Shown: positions 33,984-43,267, counted from the stretch's first letter. The stretch: DNA of 64,000 nucleotides from Gordonia westfalica (GCF_900105725.1 NZ_FNLM01000034.1:1426001-1490000), one strand, 5' to 3'. A program made the numbers and translations. The notes: generated by a model from the sequence alone, not told the origin.

Positions 33984-34021
33984 CGTGGCCCGTCTCGTAC
34001 ACCGGTACGAGACGGGCCACG
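33984..34021. terminator. 17-bp stem hairpin between urtA and urtB
   Basis: CGTGGCCCGTCTCGTAC (33984-34000) and its exact complement (34005-34021) enclose a 4-base loop, starting 5 bp after the urtA stop. No T-run follows in the urtA direction. Such hairpins usually stabilise or attenuate the transcript so that the binding protein is made in excess over the membrane subunits. Confidence 0.8.
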
Positions 34022-34026
34022 TCGTG

Positions 34027-35310
34027 TCAGCTGCTCAGGCCCTCGGCCCACGGGTAGGACTTGAGGTACGGGTCCGGCTCGATCGGCTGGCCCGAATCCC
34101 ACACCGTGTAGATGAGTCCGTCACCGCGGATCTCACCGATACGGGCGGTCTTGGTGATGTGGTTGTTCTCGCCGTCGATGGTCACCAGGCCCTCGGGAGC
34201 CTCGAAAGTGACTCCGCCAGCAGCTTTCTGGACATCGGCGACCGCGAACGAGTTCGCCTTCTCGACGGTGTTCTTCCACAGGTACACCGAGACGTACGCC
34301 GCCTCCATGGGATCGGAGGTGGGCTTGTTGGCGCCGTAGGCGGCCTTGTAGTCCGTGACGAAGGACTTGTTCGCCGGGTTGTCGATGGTCTGGTAGTAGT
34401 CCCATGCGACGAGCTGGCCCTCGATGTTCTCGACACCGATACCGCCGACTTCCTCCTCGGCGATCGAGACCGACACGACCGGCATCGCCTGCGGCGTCAG
34501 ACCGACGTTCTTGTATTCGCGGAAGAAGGCCACGTTGGAGTCGCCGTTGAGGGTGTTGAACACGGCGTCGGCGTCGGCGGTGCGGACCTTGTTGACGATG
34601 GTCGAGAAGTCCGTCGAGCCGAGCGGGGTGTAGTCCTCACCCTTGATCTCGATCCCGTTGGCCGCGGCGTAGGCCTTGATCACGCGGTTGGCCGTCTGCG
34701 GGAAGACGTAGTCGCTGCCCACGAGGTAGAGGGACTTGACGCCCTTCTCCTTCAGGTACTCCAGCGCCGGCACGATCTGCTGGTTGGTGGTGGCACCGGT
34801 GTAGAAGATGTTCTTCGACGACTCGAGCCCCTCGTACTGCACCGGGTAGTACAGCAGGGAGTTGTTGTCCTCGAAGACCGGCAGCATCGCCTTGCGGCTC
34901 GACGACGTCCAGCCGCCGAACACCGCGGCGACACAGTCGCTCGAGATCAGCTTCTCCGCCTTCTCGGCGAAGATGGTGGGCTCGGATGCGCCGTCCTCGC
35001 CGATCAGCTGGATCTGCTTGCCGAGCACACCGCCGTTGTCGTTGATCTGGTCGACGGCGAGCTTGATGGAGTCACGCACGGTGACCTCGGAGATCGCCAT
35101 CGTGCCCGACAGCGAGTTCAGCGAACCGACCTTGACGGTGTCGCCCGAGGTGTCGACGCACGACTCCGCGCTCGATGCCGATTCCTCGCTGGCCGAGCTG
35201 CCACAGGCACTCAGCGCGAGCGCGACGGCGGACAGTGCCGCGGGGATGAGGATGCCGTACCGCCGACGGCGTGTGGGGGTGACGGCGGACGGCAATGAAT
35301 CTAACGGCAT
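34027..35310 (-). CDS. urtA: Urea ABC transporter substrate-binding lipoprotein UrtA
   Basis: The 427-residue preprotein has an Arg-rich n-region, a hydrophobic segment and a lipobox LSAC (Cys about 36), so it is a lipid-anchored receptor. The mature part matches UrtA: KVGSLNSLSGTMAISE, FGGWTSSSRKAMLPVFED, YYPVQYEGLESSKNIFYTGA and a C-terminal PYLKSYPWAEG. The start ATG 35310 has AAAGG upstream. It binds urea (or short amides) and delivers it to UrtBC. Urease is not in this window. Confidence 0.93.
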   Translation of the reverse strand: MPLDSLPSAVTPTRRRRYGILIPAALSAVALALSACGSSASEESASSAESCVDTSGDTVKVGSLNSLSGTMAISEVTVRDSIKLAVDQINDNGGVLGKQIQLIGEDGASEPTIFAEKAEKLISSDCVAAVFGGWTSSSRKAMLPVFEDNNSLLYYPVQYEGLESSKNIFYTGATTNQQIVPALEYLKEKGVKSLYLVGSDYVFPQTANRVIKAYAAANGIEIKGEDYTPLGSTDFSTIVNKVRTADADAVFNTLNGDSNVAFFREYKNVGLTPQAMPVVSVSIAEEEVGGIGVENIEGQLVAWDYYQTIDNPANKSFVTDYKAAYGANKPTSDPMEAAYVSVYLWKNTVEKANSFAVADVQKAAGGVTFEAPEGLVTIDGENNHITKTARIGEIRGDGLIYTVWDSGQPIEPDPYLKSYPWAEGLSS

Positions 35311-35611
35311 CCGGAAGCCTTTCTCAATACGTCTCAGGTCGGCTCGGCAGGGCCATGACAGACAGCAGGTGCAACTCCGCACCTCGACCCCCCGATGAGA
35401 TACGCGCCGCTAACTTGGTCAGCGATCTCGCGTATGTCGGGTAAACGTATTTAGGCTTTGTTACACCGGCGTGACGTGAGATGAATTCCCTGTTTCCGCT
35501 TCAGATAGGCTCACGCCGGATTCACACTGACGAATCTTGTTGAGGGAATGGTTTTTTCGATGACAAACGGCGACACATCCGTTAGGACGCGCCGCCCTAC
35601 GAGTCAACGAC
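35311..35611. other. 301-bp intergenic region upstream of urtA
   Basis: No gene is visible. It is locally less GC-rich than the rest. It contains a GTNAC-type pair at 35460-35475 and AT-rich stretches (GTATTTAGG at about 35447, GGTTTTTTC at about 35548). It serves as promoter region for the leftward urt operon and as 3' flank of the leftward DUF2236 gene. Confidence 0.6.
35460..35475 (-). promoter_or_regulatory. Candidate GlnR-type nitrogen-control box upstream of urtA
   Basis: On the minus strand the sequence reads GTCAC-N6-GTAAC, fitting the a/b half-site pattern GTNAC-N6-GNAAC of actinobacterial GlnR boxes, 150 bp before urtA. A second pair is not evident, so confidence is modest. Nitrogen control of urea import is expected. 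Confidence 0.45.
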
Positions 35612-36658
35612 CTAGTGGGAGAATGCGGCTTCGACCTCTGCGCGACTGAGCTCGGGATCGGAGCCGAGTTCGTACCGGGGCAGAGTGTGCGGCACGTCGG
35701 TGCCGCCGGCGACCCGTCGTCTGGCGGCGACGAACTCCGGCGCCTCCCCCATCGTCAGGTGCGCCGAGTTGATGATGGTCCAGACCGCGGAACGTCGCGC
35801 CCGGCGCTCGACCGGATTCGGCGGCCGGTAGGAGATGAGCTGTTTCGCCCAGCGCGGCTGAATGTCTCGGATCGCCCAATCCACCACTGCCTGAGCACGA
35901 TTCCGCAGATTTGCACCTGTGGCCATCGCGTTGCCGTGGGTCAACGCCAGCTGGGGCAGGTAGGACTCGAGACATTCGAGGGTCTCGGCCTTCGTGGTCG
36001 GCAGGTCGGTACCGCCGAGCGAATGGCCAACGCGCACGAATTCCCCGTAGTACCGGTCGAGTTCGGCGCCACGGAGCGGACGCGGATGGTAGATCTCGTG
36101 GGCCGTGGCGATACCCCACACGACCGTCGCGTAGTTCCATCGCAACCAGTCCGGGTCGTCGGCGTCATAGGCGGCGCCGTCGGGCCGGACACCCTTGATG
36201 GTGTGATGCATGGCGCGCACGGTACGAGCCAGCCGCTCAGCGGTTTCCGTCGATCCGTAGGCGGTCCCCATGAAGAAGGCCAGCGAGTGGCCGAGCCGCG
36301 TCGTGGCGCCGTCCGGGTCGATGGCAGTGGTCGCGGTGCCGTCTTCACGCCTCCGCACCAGCCGCGAGTGATGCATCCCCATCCAGAAGATGCTCGGATC
36401 GAGACGCTCGATGTACGACGCACTCTGCAATCCGAAGATCAGCGCGGGCGTGTGTGAATGGACGTACCAGGTCGCGCTGTCGGGCCCGAACCACCCGGGA
36501 TCACCGGCCGGGTTCTCGAACTCCATCCCGCGGAAGAATTTGGCGCGGACGTTCTCGTCGAACTTGCCGTTGAGCCACGATCCGAGCATCTCGTGCGGCA
36601 GATCCAGCGGAAGCCATTCCGCCGACGGCAGTCGTACCGGCGCCAGTGGCACGTTCAT
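35612..36658 (-). CDS. DUF2236 / MpaB-family oxygenase-like protein
   Basis: The 348-residue soluble protein belongs to the DUF2236 family (ER-bound oxygenase MpaB, related to the latex-clearing protein Lcp). Characteristic segments are RAMHHTIKGV (about 168-177), DDPDWLRWNYATVVWGI (about 186-202) and HEIYHP, supplying the histidines expected to bind a haem or metal. Many actinobacterial paralogues exist and most lack a known substrate. It is divergent from a TetR-family gene with 179 bp between starts, suggesting control by that regulator. Confidence 0.8.
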   Translation of the reverse strand: MNVPLAPVRLPSAEWLPLDLPHEMLGSWLNGKFDENVRAKFFRGMEFENPAGDPGWFGPDSATWYVHSHTPALIFGLQSASYIERLDPSIFWMGMHHSRLVRRREDGTATTAIDPDGATTRLGHSLAFFMGTAYGSTETAERLARTVRAMHHTIKGVRPDGAAYDADDPDWLRWNYATVVWGIATAHEIYHPRPLRGAELDRYYGEFVRVGHSLGGTDLPTTKAETLECLESYLPQLALTHGNAMATGANLRNRAQAVVDWAIRDIQPRWAKQLISYRPPNPVERRARRSAVWTIINSAHLTMGEAPEFVAARRRVAGGTDVPHTLPRYELGSDPELSRAEVEAAFSH

Positions 36659-36837
36659 CGATTGTCCTTTCTCGGCACCGGCACCCGGGCGGACTCCTCC
36701 CCGACCCGGACCGCCGATACAGCGACTCCCCGCAGGCAGGGACCCTTTGTGGTCACGGTTGTACCCACTTTAACGCTTTGGGCACATGCGTGACCAGACC
36801 TTGCTCGACTCCGGGTCCGCCCGACTATGGTGGAACG

Positions 36838-37440
36838 ATGTCCAGTCCGACCCGATGGGCCGGCGTCCCCCTGGAGGATCGCCGCGCTGAGCGACGAGCG
36901 ATCCTGATCGCCGCGGCCTTCGACATCTTCGGAGGCACCGGACCGGAAACCGAGCTCTCGGTTCGCTCGGTCTGCCGACACTGCGGTTTCAACACCCGCT
37001 ACTTCTACGAGAGCTTCGCCGACACCGACGAGCTCCTCGGCGCGGTGTACGACGCCACGGCCGCCGAACTCGGCGCGGTGGTCGAGGCCGCCATGACCAC
37101 CGCCGGACGGTCGGTCCGAGCCCGGACCCGCGCCGGCATGCTCGCGGTCCTCGGTCACGCGTCGGAGGATCCCCGGCGCGGTCGCATCCTGTTCACCGAG
37201 GCACTCACGAACCCGGTGCTCGCGCAACGACGCGCCGCCACCCAGAACATGCTCTTCGAACTCTCCTTCGCCGAGGCCGACTCCCGGGAGACCGATCCAC
37301 TCACCGGGCGGGTGCGCGCGGCCATCTTCACCGGCGCCATGGCCGAACTGGCACAACAGTTCCTCGCCGGCAGCCTCGGCGACGATCTCGAGCGGGTCGT
37401 CGACGAGGCTCTCGCGACGCTCATACCCGGTCGTCGCTGA
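36838..37440 (+). CDS. TetR-family transcriptional regulator
   Basis: The 200-residue protein has an N-terminal helix-turn-helix (about 15-62; ELSVRSVCRHCGFNTRYFYESF) and a helical C-terminal domain. The start ATG 36838 is chosen because the longer frame upstream overlaps the divergent promoter region. It likely regulates the DUF2236 gene. No clear palindrome is visible between them. Confidence 0.82.
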   Translation: MSSPTRWAGVPLEDRRAERRAILIAAAFDIFGGTGPETELSVRSVCRHCGFNTRYFYESFADTDELLGAVYDATAAELGAVVEAAMTTAGRSVRARTRAGMLAVLGHASEDPRRGRILFTEALTNPVLAQRRAATQNMLFELSFAEADSRETDPLTGRVRAAIFTGAMAELAQQFLAGSLGDDLERVVDEALATLIPGRR

Positions 37441-37503
37441 ACCCCCCACCGCCGGCTGATCCAAGAGATCGCGCACAACCATCGCTGCCTGATCCGGAGG
37501 AAG

Positions 37504-37590
37504 GCGACGCACCCAGCTCCGATGGTTGATCCGAATGAGCGCGACGCACCCAGCTCCGATGGTTGATCCGAATGAGCGCGACACACCCAG
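37504..37590. repeat. 37-bp tandem repeat, 2.4 copies
   Basis: Units start GCGACGCACCCAGCTCCGAT and end GATCCGAATGAGC; copies run 37504-37540 and 37541-37577 (identical) with a partial third to 37590. A degenerate relative may precede at about 37465-37503. It lies in the 220-bp gap between convergent genes. No coding sense is evident. Confidence 0.85.
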
Positions 37591-37597
37591 GTCTGCT

Positions 37598-37637
37598 GCC
37601 TGAGGTGCGAGGAGCGCAAGCGACGAGCCTCGAAGGC
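37598..37637. repeat. REP-like unit related to the 11.7-kb palindrome
   Basis: CCTGAGGTGCGAGGAGCGCA followed by AGCGACGAGCCTCGAAGG closely matches the reverse complement of the right arm at 11720-11771. It lies directly after the 37-bp tandem repeat, 24 bp from the end of the MFS gene. Confidence 0.65.
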
Positions 37638-37660
37638 CGGGCGAGGATCCCCACAACCCA

Positions 37661-38956
37661 TCACCCCGCCGAACGCGGCCCCGTCCGCGCGAGCGCCTGG
37701 ATCGACTCCGGCCCCATGCCGCGGTCCAGTGCCCGGATCATCACGACGACACCGATGCCCGAGAGCACCAACGACGTCCCGAACAACGTCGGGAAGCCGA
37801 ACAGATCACCGACGATGCCCGCCGCGAATCCGGCTGCGCCCTGTACACCGACGACGGCGCAGGCCAACAAGGTGTAATCGCTTCCCTCATAACCTTTCTC
37901 GCACGCATCCATCATGAGGGTGAAGACCGCGACGGTCGCCGCCCCGCCGAGGATGTGTTCGGCCAGACTCGCCGTCACCACGAGCCAGAACCCGCCGATG
38001 CCGAACGCCGCCACCAGATACAGTGCCAGACTGAGGGTTTGGGTGATGCCACCGAACAGCAGCGCCTGCCGGCGCCCGTAACGAAACGCCAGCCACCCGC
38101 CGAGGGCCGCGCCGGCGAGCGCTCCGACCGACGACAACGCCCCTTCGACGAGGGCGATCTGCGCCAGGCTGAGCCCGATGTCGGACATGAACGGCCCGAC
38201 CAGTGCCGAGCCCATCGAGTTGCCGAACTTGAACGCCCCGACGACCAAGATGAAGACCACGATGCCGGGGCGTCGTAGCCGTGCGAGCCAGCCGGTGAGG
38301 AGCAGGGTCGGCGACGGCGACGGATCATGCGCGGTCTGATCTGTAGGTGACTTCGTCGTGTCGGCGGGAGTGCGGGCGAGGAACCAGACCGGCACCGTCA
38401 GCGCGACGAGCAGAACCGACATCGCGACGAAGAGACTGCGCCAGCCCGCAATCGAGAACAGCCACAGCAGTCCGCCGCCGCCGACGATCATCCCGACCCG
38501 GTAGGCGCCCACCTGAATCCCATTGCCCAGACCACGTTGCCGAGGTTCGAGGGTCTGCACGGCCAGTCCGTCGGTGGCGATGTCCTGGGTCGCCGACGCC
38601 AGGTTGATCACCGCGATGCCGACGAGCATCCAGAGCAATGTCCCGGAGAGGTCGAGGCAGGCCAGGATGAGTGCGATCGTCGCGGACGTCAGCTGCATCG
38701 CCAGGAGCCACCGGCGTCGTGTCCCGTAGCGATCGATGTACGGCGCCCACAGGAACTTCAGCCCCCACGGCGCGAACAGCAGCCCGTACACGCTGATCTG
38801 CGTGAGCGAATACCCCTCCTCCCGCAGGATGACGGGCACGGCCTGACTGAAGAATCCGTACGGCAGACCCTGCGCAAAATAGAGCGCCGTGAGCAGGACC
38901 ATGGTGCCGACGGCAAGCGTGCTCGTACGCGGCGAGGTCGACATGGCAGACATCAT
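37661..38956 (-). CDS. MFS transporter, AmpG/PAT-like
   Basis: The 431-residue protein has twelve predicted membrane segments and the hallmarks of the AmpG/acetyl-CoA-transporter group: YFAQGLPYGFF (about 26-36), FLWAPYIDRYGTRRRW (about 68-83) and SATQDIATDGLAV (about 120-132). AmpG imports muropeptides in proteobacteria, but actinobacterial homologues are of unknown substrate. Several Met codons cluster at the start (38956, 38953, 38944) and no clear ribosome-binding site decides between them. Confidence 0.8.
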   Translation of the reverse strand: MMSAMSTSPRTSTLAVGTMVLLTALYFAQGLPYGFFSQAVPVILREEGYSLTQISVYGLLFAPWGLKFLWAPYIDRYGTRRRWLLAMQLTSATIALILACLDLSGTLLWMLVGIAVINLASATQDIATDGLAVQTLEPRQRGLGNGIQVGAYRVGMIVGGGGLLWLFSIAGWRSLFVAMSVLLVALTVPVWFLARTPADTTKSPTDQTAHDPSPSPTLLLTGWLARLRRPGIVVFILVVGAFKFGNSMGSALVGPFMSDIGLSLAQIALVEGALSSVGALAGAALGGWLAFRYGRRQALLFGGITQTLSLALYLVAAFGIGGFWLVVTASLAEHILGGAATVAVFTLMMDACEKGYEGSDYTLLACAVVGVQGAAGFAAGIVGDLFGFPTLFGTSLVLSGIGVVVMIRALDRGMGPESIQALARTGPRSAG

Positions 38957-39033
38957 GCCGCAGTCGCCGTGCCGCGGCCGTCGCGGTCAGCCCCGCGGGG
39001 TGTCTTCTCTCCGGAGCCCGAGACCGGCTGTCG

Positions 39034-39366
39034 TCACGCGGCCATGGCCGGGAACGACAGGGCGACGAGCATCAACGCGAAGAGGAACCAGGCGGCGCCC
39101 TGCCACATCGGCCAGGTCCCGCCTCGTCGGTAGGTGCGGTACGCGATGACCAGCGCCCCGAGACCGCCGACGGCGCACACACCGGGGACGAGGGACGCGA
39201 GGATCGTGTTGCTGCGGTCGACGGCGAGGAAGATCGCGCACGCGGCGGCACCGACCGCGACGACTGCCGCCACATAGAGAGCCGCGGACCGATAGGTACC
39301 GGTGTCCTGCCATCTCTTCTCCACGTCTGCGCGACCGCGATCCGTGGGATTCCGTACATCGTTCAT
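39034..39366 (-). CDS. Small four-helix membrane protein
   Basis: The 110-residue product (start ATG 39366, MNDVRNP) has a charged N-terminus of about 25 residues and three or four hydrophobic segments, among them AALYVAAVVAVGAAACAIFL and AAWFLFALMLVALSFPAMAA. No family is recognised. It lies 77 bp upstream of the MFS gene on the same strand and is divergent from the DUF2339 gene. Confidence 0.65.
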   Translation of the reverse strand: MNDVRNPTDRGRADVEKRWQDTGTYRSAALYVAAVVAVGAAACAIFLAVDRSNTILASLVPGVCAVGGLGALVIAYRTYRRGGTWPMWQGAAWFLFALMLVALSFPAMAA

Positions 39367-39464
39367 GACGGAGGCGTACCCACGCCTCCCACCGCTCGAA
39401 ACCCTCAACCCCGGTGAGTAGCACTACGCATGTCCCGCGGGCCGCGAGCGGACAGGGTCGGTAC

Positions 39465-41537
39465 ATGACCACTTCCAGCAGTTCGTTCGGTGGCGATCCG
39501 GGGGCCGCGACGCTCGCGCGGATCTCCACCGAGTTCGCCGCCATCGCCCGCCAGATGTCCACCGTCTCGGCCGAGTTCGCCGAGCTGAAGCGCATCGTCG
39601 AAGACACCGGGGCCACCCCCGCGCAGGCTGAGCAGGAAGCTCCGGCGAGCCCCCTCACCGCGCCGGGGGTGACACCCGTGCCGGCCCCTTCGCCCGCGCC
39701 CCCGACGTTCCCGCCCACGGTGAGTCCGCCTCCCGTGCAGCGCCCGCCGGCTCCGTGGGCATCGCCCGGCCCCGCGGCGGCTCAGGCCACCCATTCCTAC
39801 GGGCCGCCCACCGGTCCGGTACCTCCGCGTCCGATGCCGCATCCCGCGTATGCGCGCGTCCCGCAACCCGCGGCCGCTCCCCTGCCACCGCGCCCGCCGG
39901 CACGCCCGCTGTCCGAGCGCGTCGCCGCGGCGGCCGAGCGGGGTCTGGTCGGCAAGATCCTCGCCACCGCCGGTGTGGGCGTGACGCTGATCGGCATCGC
40001 CCTCCTCCTCGTGCTGGCCGCCCAGGCCGGCATCCTGCGCCCGGAGTTCCGCGTCGCGGGCGGCGCCCTGCTCGCGGCGGCCCTCGTCGGTACCGGAATC
40101 TGGTTGCGCCGCAAGCCCGACGGACGAATCGGTGCGATCGCGACGGCCGCGACGGGTATCGCCGCCGGATATCTCGACGTCCTGGCGGCCACCAAGATCT
40201 ACGAATGGTTGCCCATCGTGGCGGGCCTGACGGTGGCCGGTATCGTCGCCGCCGGTGGCCTTGTCCTCGCCTACCGGTGGCGCAGTGAGCATCTCGGACT
40301 GCTCGTGGTGGTACCGCTCATCGTGCTGGGCCCGGTGCTGACGGGCGGTCTTGACATGACGCTCATCGCCTTCATGGTGGTGCTCGCCGCCGCGTCGTCG
40401 TGGGTGCAGTGGCACCGCGACTGGATCTGGCTGCACACGGTGCGACTGGCAGCGCCGACGATTCCCCTGACCATCGTCGGCGTGGCGGCCCTGGGCGGCA
40501 CGAGCACCGCGGACACGGGTTTCCAGTTCGCCGCTGCCACACTCGTCGTGATCGTCCTGGGCTTCGCCGGCGCGCTCGTGGCGATGCCCGCCACCCGATT
40601 CCGTGAGGTGTTCGCCGGACTGGCGTCGGCGACGACGGTTCCGGTCTTGTTCGCCGGTGCGGTGATGGACACCGCGGGTGCGGTCGCGCTGCAGTCCGCG
40701 GTCGCCGTGCTCGTCATCGGTGTCACCGTGATCTGCTCGGTGGCGCGGACCGAGCGCTTCGAATCGCTGCCCGATGTCGTGGCACAGATCTGGACCGCGA
40801 CCTCGCTCGTCGTGCTGTTCGTCGCGATCCTCGTGTGCTTCGACGGGGCGGTGGCCGTGTCCGCGGTGCTCGGCCTCGCGACGGTGACGGCGCTGGTCGC
40901 CCGGTCCTGGTCGGCGACGTCGCTGGTCCTACTGGCCGGGAGCACGGTGATCTGGGGCATCGGTTTCGCGGCGCTGCTCGACGACATGCCGCCCTACGTC
41001 CTGGCCCAGGCGCGGCTCGTCGAGGAGAACGCCTCCCTGTCGATCCTGGTGGGCAGCGTGCTCGCCGCCGCCGGGGCCATCGCCATCGCAGTCGGGTGGA
41101 CACGGCTGACGGCCGGCGACCTGGCCCGCGTCGCCTATACCGCGGCCGCGGTGGTCGTGGTGTACGCGGTGACCGCCATCAGCGTGACCTCCGGGGTGCT
41201 GATCGCCGGCGCCGACGGATTCCTCGGCGGGCATGTCGTCGCGACCACCTGCTGGGTCGTCCTCGCCGGCGCGGCGCTGGCCTTCGCCCGGCACCGTACG
41301 GGCAGCGAGCGCACTGCCGCACTCACCGGCGGGCTGGTCCTGGTCGCCGCGTCGATGGCCAAGTTGTTCCTCTTCGACCTGGCCACCCTCGACGGGATCT
41401 TCCGTGTCCTCGTCTTCATCGTGACCGGCCTGATCCTGCTGGGCCTCGGCGCCTGGTACGCCAGGGCGCTGCAGAGCGAGCGGCTCCCGGAGTCGGCGTC
41501 GACCCCGGGACCCGATACCCCCGTCAGACCGTCTTGA
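39465..41537 (+). CDS. DUF2339-type large polytopic membrane protein
   Basis: The 690-residue protein (start ATG 39465) begins with a coiled-coil-like segment (about 20-50), a Pro-rich linker (about 60-160), then about eighteen hydrophobic segments to the C-terminus. LVGKILATAGVGVTLIGIALLLVLAAQ and GILRPEFRVAGGALLAAALVGTG match the DUF2339 start. Function is unknown; a late FLFDLATLDGIFRVLVFIVTGLILLGLG is also typical. Its 3' end overlaps the convergent FNT gene by 14 bp. Confidence 0.75.
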   Translation: MTTSSSSFGGDPGAATLARISTEFAAIARQMSTVSAEFAELKRIVEDTGATPAQAEQEAPASPLTAPGVTPVPAPSPAPPTFPPTVSPPPVQRPPAPWASPGPAAAQATHSYGPPTGPVPPRPMPHPAYARVPQPAAAPLPPRPPARPLSERVAAAAERGLVGKILATAGVGVTLIGIALLLVLAAQAGILRPEFRVAGGALLAAALVGTGIWLRRKPDGRIGAIATAATGIAAGYLDVLAATKIYEWLPIVAGLTVAGIVAAGGLVLAYRWRSEHLGLLVVVPLIVLGPVLTGGLDMTLIAFMVVLAAASSWVQWHRDWIWLHTVRLAAPTIPLTIVGVAALGGTSTADTGFQFAAATLVVIVLGFAGALVAMPATRFREVFAGLASATTVPVLFAGAVMDTAGAVALQSAVAVLVIGVTVICSVARTERFESLPDVVAQIWTATSLVVLFVAILVCFDGAVAVSAVLGLATVTALVARSWSATSLVLLAGSTVIWGIGFAALLDDMPPYVLAQARLVEENASLSILVGSVLAAAGAIAIAVGWTRLTAGDLARVAYTAAAVVVVYAVTAISVTSGVLIAGADGFLGGHVVATTCWVVLAGAALAFARHRTGSERTAALTGGLVLVAASMAKLFLFDLATLDGIFRVLVFIVTGLILLGLGAWYARALQSERLPESASTPGPDTPVRPS

Positions 41538-42441
41538 CGGCTTCGACCTCGGCGGGCGCGACGTCGACCTCGGTCGTCTCATCGTGGGAGACGGGCCGAC
41601 GGTCGGCGCCGGTGCGTGCGTGGGTGACATAGATCGTCAGCCCGACGAAAGTGAGGCCGCCCACGAGATTACCGATGACCGTGGGGATCTCGTTCCAGAC
41701 GAGGTAATCGCCGATCGAGAAGTCACCCCCGAGCATCAGGCCCGACGGGAACAGGAACATGTTGACGATCGAGTGTTCGAATCCCATGTAGAAGAACAAC
41801 ATGATCGGCATCCACATGGCGATGACCTTGCCGGGCAACGACGTCGACATCATCGCCCCGACGACACCGGTGGACACCATCCAGTTGCACAGGACGCCCC
41901 GGATGAACAACGTCAGCATGCCGGCGGCGCCGTGTTCGGCATATCCGACGGTCCGGCTGTGCCCGATCTCGCCGAGCTGCCGGCCCACCTCGTCCGGATC
42001 GACGCTGAAGCCGTAGGTCACGATCACCGCCATCATCACCGCGACCGTGATGGCGCCCAGGAAGTTTCCCAGGAACACCCAACTCCAGTTGCGCAGCATG
42101 GATTTCACCGTCACACCGCGTCGTTTGTCGAGTAGGGCGAGTGGGACGAGCGTGAACACCCCGGTGAGGAGGTCGAACCCCATCAGGTACAGCAGACAGA
42201 AGCCGACCGGGAAGAGCAGCGCCCCGAGCAGCGGTTCCCCGGTGCGGACGGTGACCGTGACGGCGAATGCGGCCGCGAGAGCCAGGATCGCTCCGGCCAT
42301 GTAGGCGCGGATGATGGTGTCGCGGGTGGACAGGAACACCTTCGCCTCACCGGCGTCGACCATCTTCACCGCGAATTCGGACGGATTCACATATGACAAG
42401 AGATTCTCCCCGACGTGTCGATTCGTGACTCTTGTCCCCAT
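41524..42441 (-). CDS. Formate/nitrite transporter (FNT) family channel
   Basis: The protein (305 residues from ATG 42441) has six membrane segments and FNT landmarks: NPSEFAVKMVDAGEAKV near the N-terminus, GFDLLTGVF, NFLGAITVA and CNWMVSTGVVG (the histidine loop region lies near GYAEHG). FNT channels carry formate, nitrite, hydrosulfide or similar small anions. The start is uncertain: GGGGAG near 42407-42412 could instead support a TTG about 15 codons downstream. It is divergent from cyanase, so cyanate, nitrite or bicarbonate are plausible cargoes; this is inference. Confidence 0.8.
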   Translation of the reverse strand: MGTRVTNRHVGENLLSYVNPSEFAVKMVDAGEAKVFLSTRDTIIRAYMAGAILALAAAFAVTVTVRTGEPLLGALLFPVGFCLLYLMGFDLLTGVFTLVPLALLDKRRGVTVKSMLRNWSWVFLGNFLGAITVAVMMAVIVTYGFSVDPDEVGRQLGEIGHSRTVGYAEHGAAGMLTLFIRGVLCNWMVSTGVVGAMMSTSLPGKVIAMWMPIMLFFYMGFEHSIVNMFLFPSGLMLGGDFSIGDYLVWNEIPTVIGNLVGGLTFVGLTIYVTHARTGADRRPVSHDETTEVDVAPAEVEAVKTV

Positions 42442-42718
42442 CGAATCGAGGACACATGTCGACGAGATGACGTCGAGACGACCCGGTGTTACATCGACCT
42501 CTCTCCTGACATGTCCCGCCGTGATGTTTCGCGAGGATTACTTCCTTCTCGTGCCGGCATGTCGGCCGTGTGAAATCTGGCAAGAGTTACGGCAGCACCT
42601 TGGAATTCGATCCCCGACTGTGCATGGTGGAGATAACCCTCGACGTGCCAACGGGATTCGGCGACGTCGCCAGTCCTCACGTCGACGGGCCGTCAGATCA
42701 ACCGACCGAGGAGACACG
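42442..42718. other. 277-bp divergent region between FNT and cyanase genes
   Basis: No gene is visible apart from weak out-of-frame extensions. Base composition is less GC-rich than the flanks. It must hold both promoters. I see no convincing GlnR pair or long palindrome. Confidence 0.5.
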
Positions 42719-43171
42719 ATGACCACCCCGATCATGCCGAAGTCCGACGCCGCCGACCTCATCGTCGCCGCCCGGATCCGGCAGGGACTCACCTGGGCGA
42801 CGATCGCCGAGAAGATCGATGCGCCGCTGGTGTGGACGGTCGCGGCGCTTCTCGGCAAACATCCCGTACCGGCGGAGAAGGCGACTGCCGTGGTCGAGAT
42901 GCTCGGACTCGGCGAGGGCGTCGCCGAGAGCCTGCGTCAGCAACCGACCCGGACCCCGGACGAGGCCGCGACCAGCGATCCCACGATCTACCGCTTCTAC
43001 GAAGCCCTCGACGTCTACGGCCCCGCGCTCAAGGAACTCATCCACGAGGAGTTCGGCGACGGGATCATGAGCGCGATCAACTTCAACGTCGACATCAAGC
43101 GTCGTGCCGACCCGGGCGGCGACCGCGTGGTCGTGACCTTCGACGGGAAGTTCCTCGACTACAACTGGTGA
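42719..43171 (+). CDS. cynS: Cyanase (cyanate hydratase)
   Basis: The 150-residue enzyme converts cyanate plus bicarbonate to ammonia and carbon dioxide. The N-terminal helical domain (about 8-75) and the C-terminal active-site domain are complete; catalytic Arg92, Glu95 and Ser118 lie in YRFYEAL and IMSAINFNVDI, matching the decamer-forming enzyme of Escherichia coli. The start ATG 42719 is set by GAGGAGACACG. Length is normal. Confidence 0.96.
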   Translation: MTTPIMPKSDAADLIVAARIRQGLTWATIAEKIDAPLVWTVAALLGKHPVPAEKATAVVEMLGLGEGVAESLRQQPTRTPDEAATSDPTIYRFYEALDVYGPALKELIHEEFGDGIMSAINFNVDIKRRADPGGDRVVVTFDGKFLDYNW

Positions 43172-43267
43172 GCAACGTGAGAACGACCAGGTAGCGGCCA
43201 TTTCCGCCCGACACGAGAACGTCATGACCAGCCGCTTACGATTCGTTTACTTCGCATCAAGCAACTA

